Made by a program: the position numbers and the translations under genes
In this document: one piece after another, positions 6,234-6,286 of the stretch
Layout of the letters: each line of letters starts with the position of its first letter
How positions within the stretch are numbered: position 1 is the first letter of the stretch
Origin: an uncultured bacterium
GTDB lineage: Bacteria; Bacillota_I; Bacilli_A; RF39; UBA660
Assembly (NCBI GenBank): GCA_905215635.1
Contig: CAJMQX010000042.1
Span: 1-6,286 of the forward strand
DNA length: 6,286 nucleotides
Direction: 5' to 3'
The notes under the pieces: model-generated
What the model was told of the DNA's origin: nothing
The model's input: only the letters and a program-made list of their open reading frames with translations
Databases searched by the model: none

Positions 6234-6241
6234 CTCCTTTC
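6234..6241 (-). promoter_or_regulatory. Displaced Shine-Dalgarno-like sequence in the gltX leader
   Basis: GAAAGGAG on the minus strand is the strongest ribosome-binding sequence in the region, but it lies 60 nt before the gltX ATG at 6173. No ATG, GTG or TTG follows it within the usual 4-14 nt. The first ATG after it, 27 nt on, opens only an eight-codon frame (MFLITKYM). The inverted repeat at 6188-6233 fills most of the gap to gltX. Confidence 0.5.
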
Positions 6242-6270
6242 TTTAATTTAATATCAAAATAAACAAGTAA

Positions 6271-6279
6271 ATTATATCA
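6271..6279 (-). promoter_or_regulatory. Extended -10 element of the probable gltX promoter
   Basis: TGATATAAT on the minus strand is an extended -10 box identical to the one before the glycosyltransferase gene. Its -35 would lie beyond the right edge of the window, so the promoter is only partly seen. Transcription would start near 6264 and give a gltX leader of about 90 nt. Confidence 0.55.
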
Positions 6280-6286
6280 TCTATTT

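Noticed and set aside
6199..6241. Eight-codon leader peptide (MFLITKYM) or T-box-like regulator before gltX
   Set aside because: The ATG is 27 nt from the GAAAGGAG, too far for normal initiation. The leader of about 90 nt is too short for a T-box and has no specifier, T-box motif or terminator hairpin.

Overview
The window is very AT-rich, uses the standard code (UGG for every Trp, no in-frame UGA) and has Gram-positive signals: AGGAG-type ribosome sites, TTGACA/TATAAT promoters, a class B sortase, a UgtP-type glycolipid glucosyltransferase and a GluRS with a clostridial-type N-terminal extension. This suggests a low-GC Bacillota or a walled Bacilli/Mollicutes-related gut lineage (RF39-like). 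The assignment is an inference from gene style, not from a marker search.

Layout, left to right. (1) A class B sortase on the + strand fills the left edge, starting at base 1. (2) It converges, across a shared bidirectional terminator at 753-780, on a minus-strand secreted protein with five BIG2 immunoglobulin-like domains, a cadherin-like beta-sandwich domain and a C-terminal membrane anchor. (3) Upstream of that gene lies a clear promoter (2425-2453) and, abutting it, a 25-bp unit repeated three times in tandem (2451-2525). (4) A minus-strand UgtP/MGDG-synthase-type glycosyltransferase follows, with its own hairpin downstream. (5) A 235-bp divergent intergenic region holds promoters for both flanking genes and a perfect 12-bp palindrome. 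(6) A small + strand HD-domain phosphohydrolase converges, across a second bidirectional terminator, on (7) minus-strand gltX (glutamyl-tRNA synthetase), whose leader contains a displaced Shine-Dalgarno sequence next to an 11-bp inverted repeat.

Three of the five genes concern the cell envelope: protein attachment (sortase), a surface adhesin-like or structural protein, and glycolipid synthesis. Each gene appears to be its own transcription unit; only read-through from the glycosyltransferase into the BIG2 gene looks possible. The surface protein has the shape of a sortase substrate (hydrophobic segment plus lysine tail) but no LPxTG or NPxTx motif, so it cannot be called the sortase's substrate from sequence. 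I see no mobile element, CRISPR array, tRNA or rRNA, and no clear new multi-gene system. The most unusual signals are the tandem repeats at the surface-protein promoter and the gltX leader.
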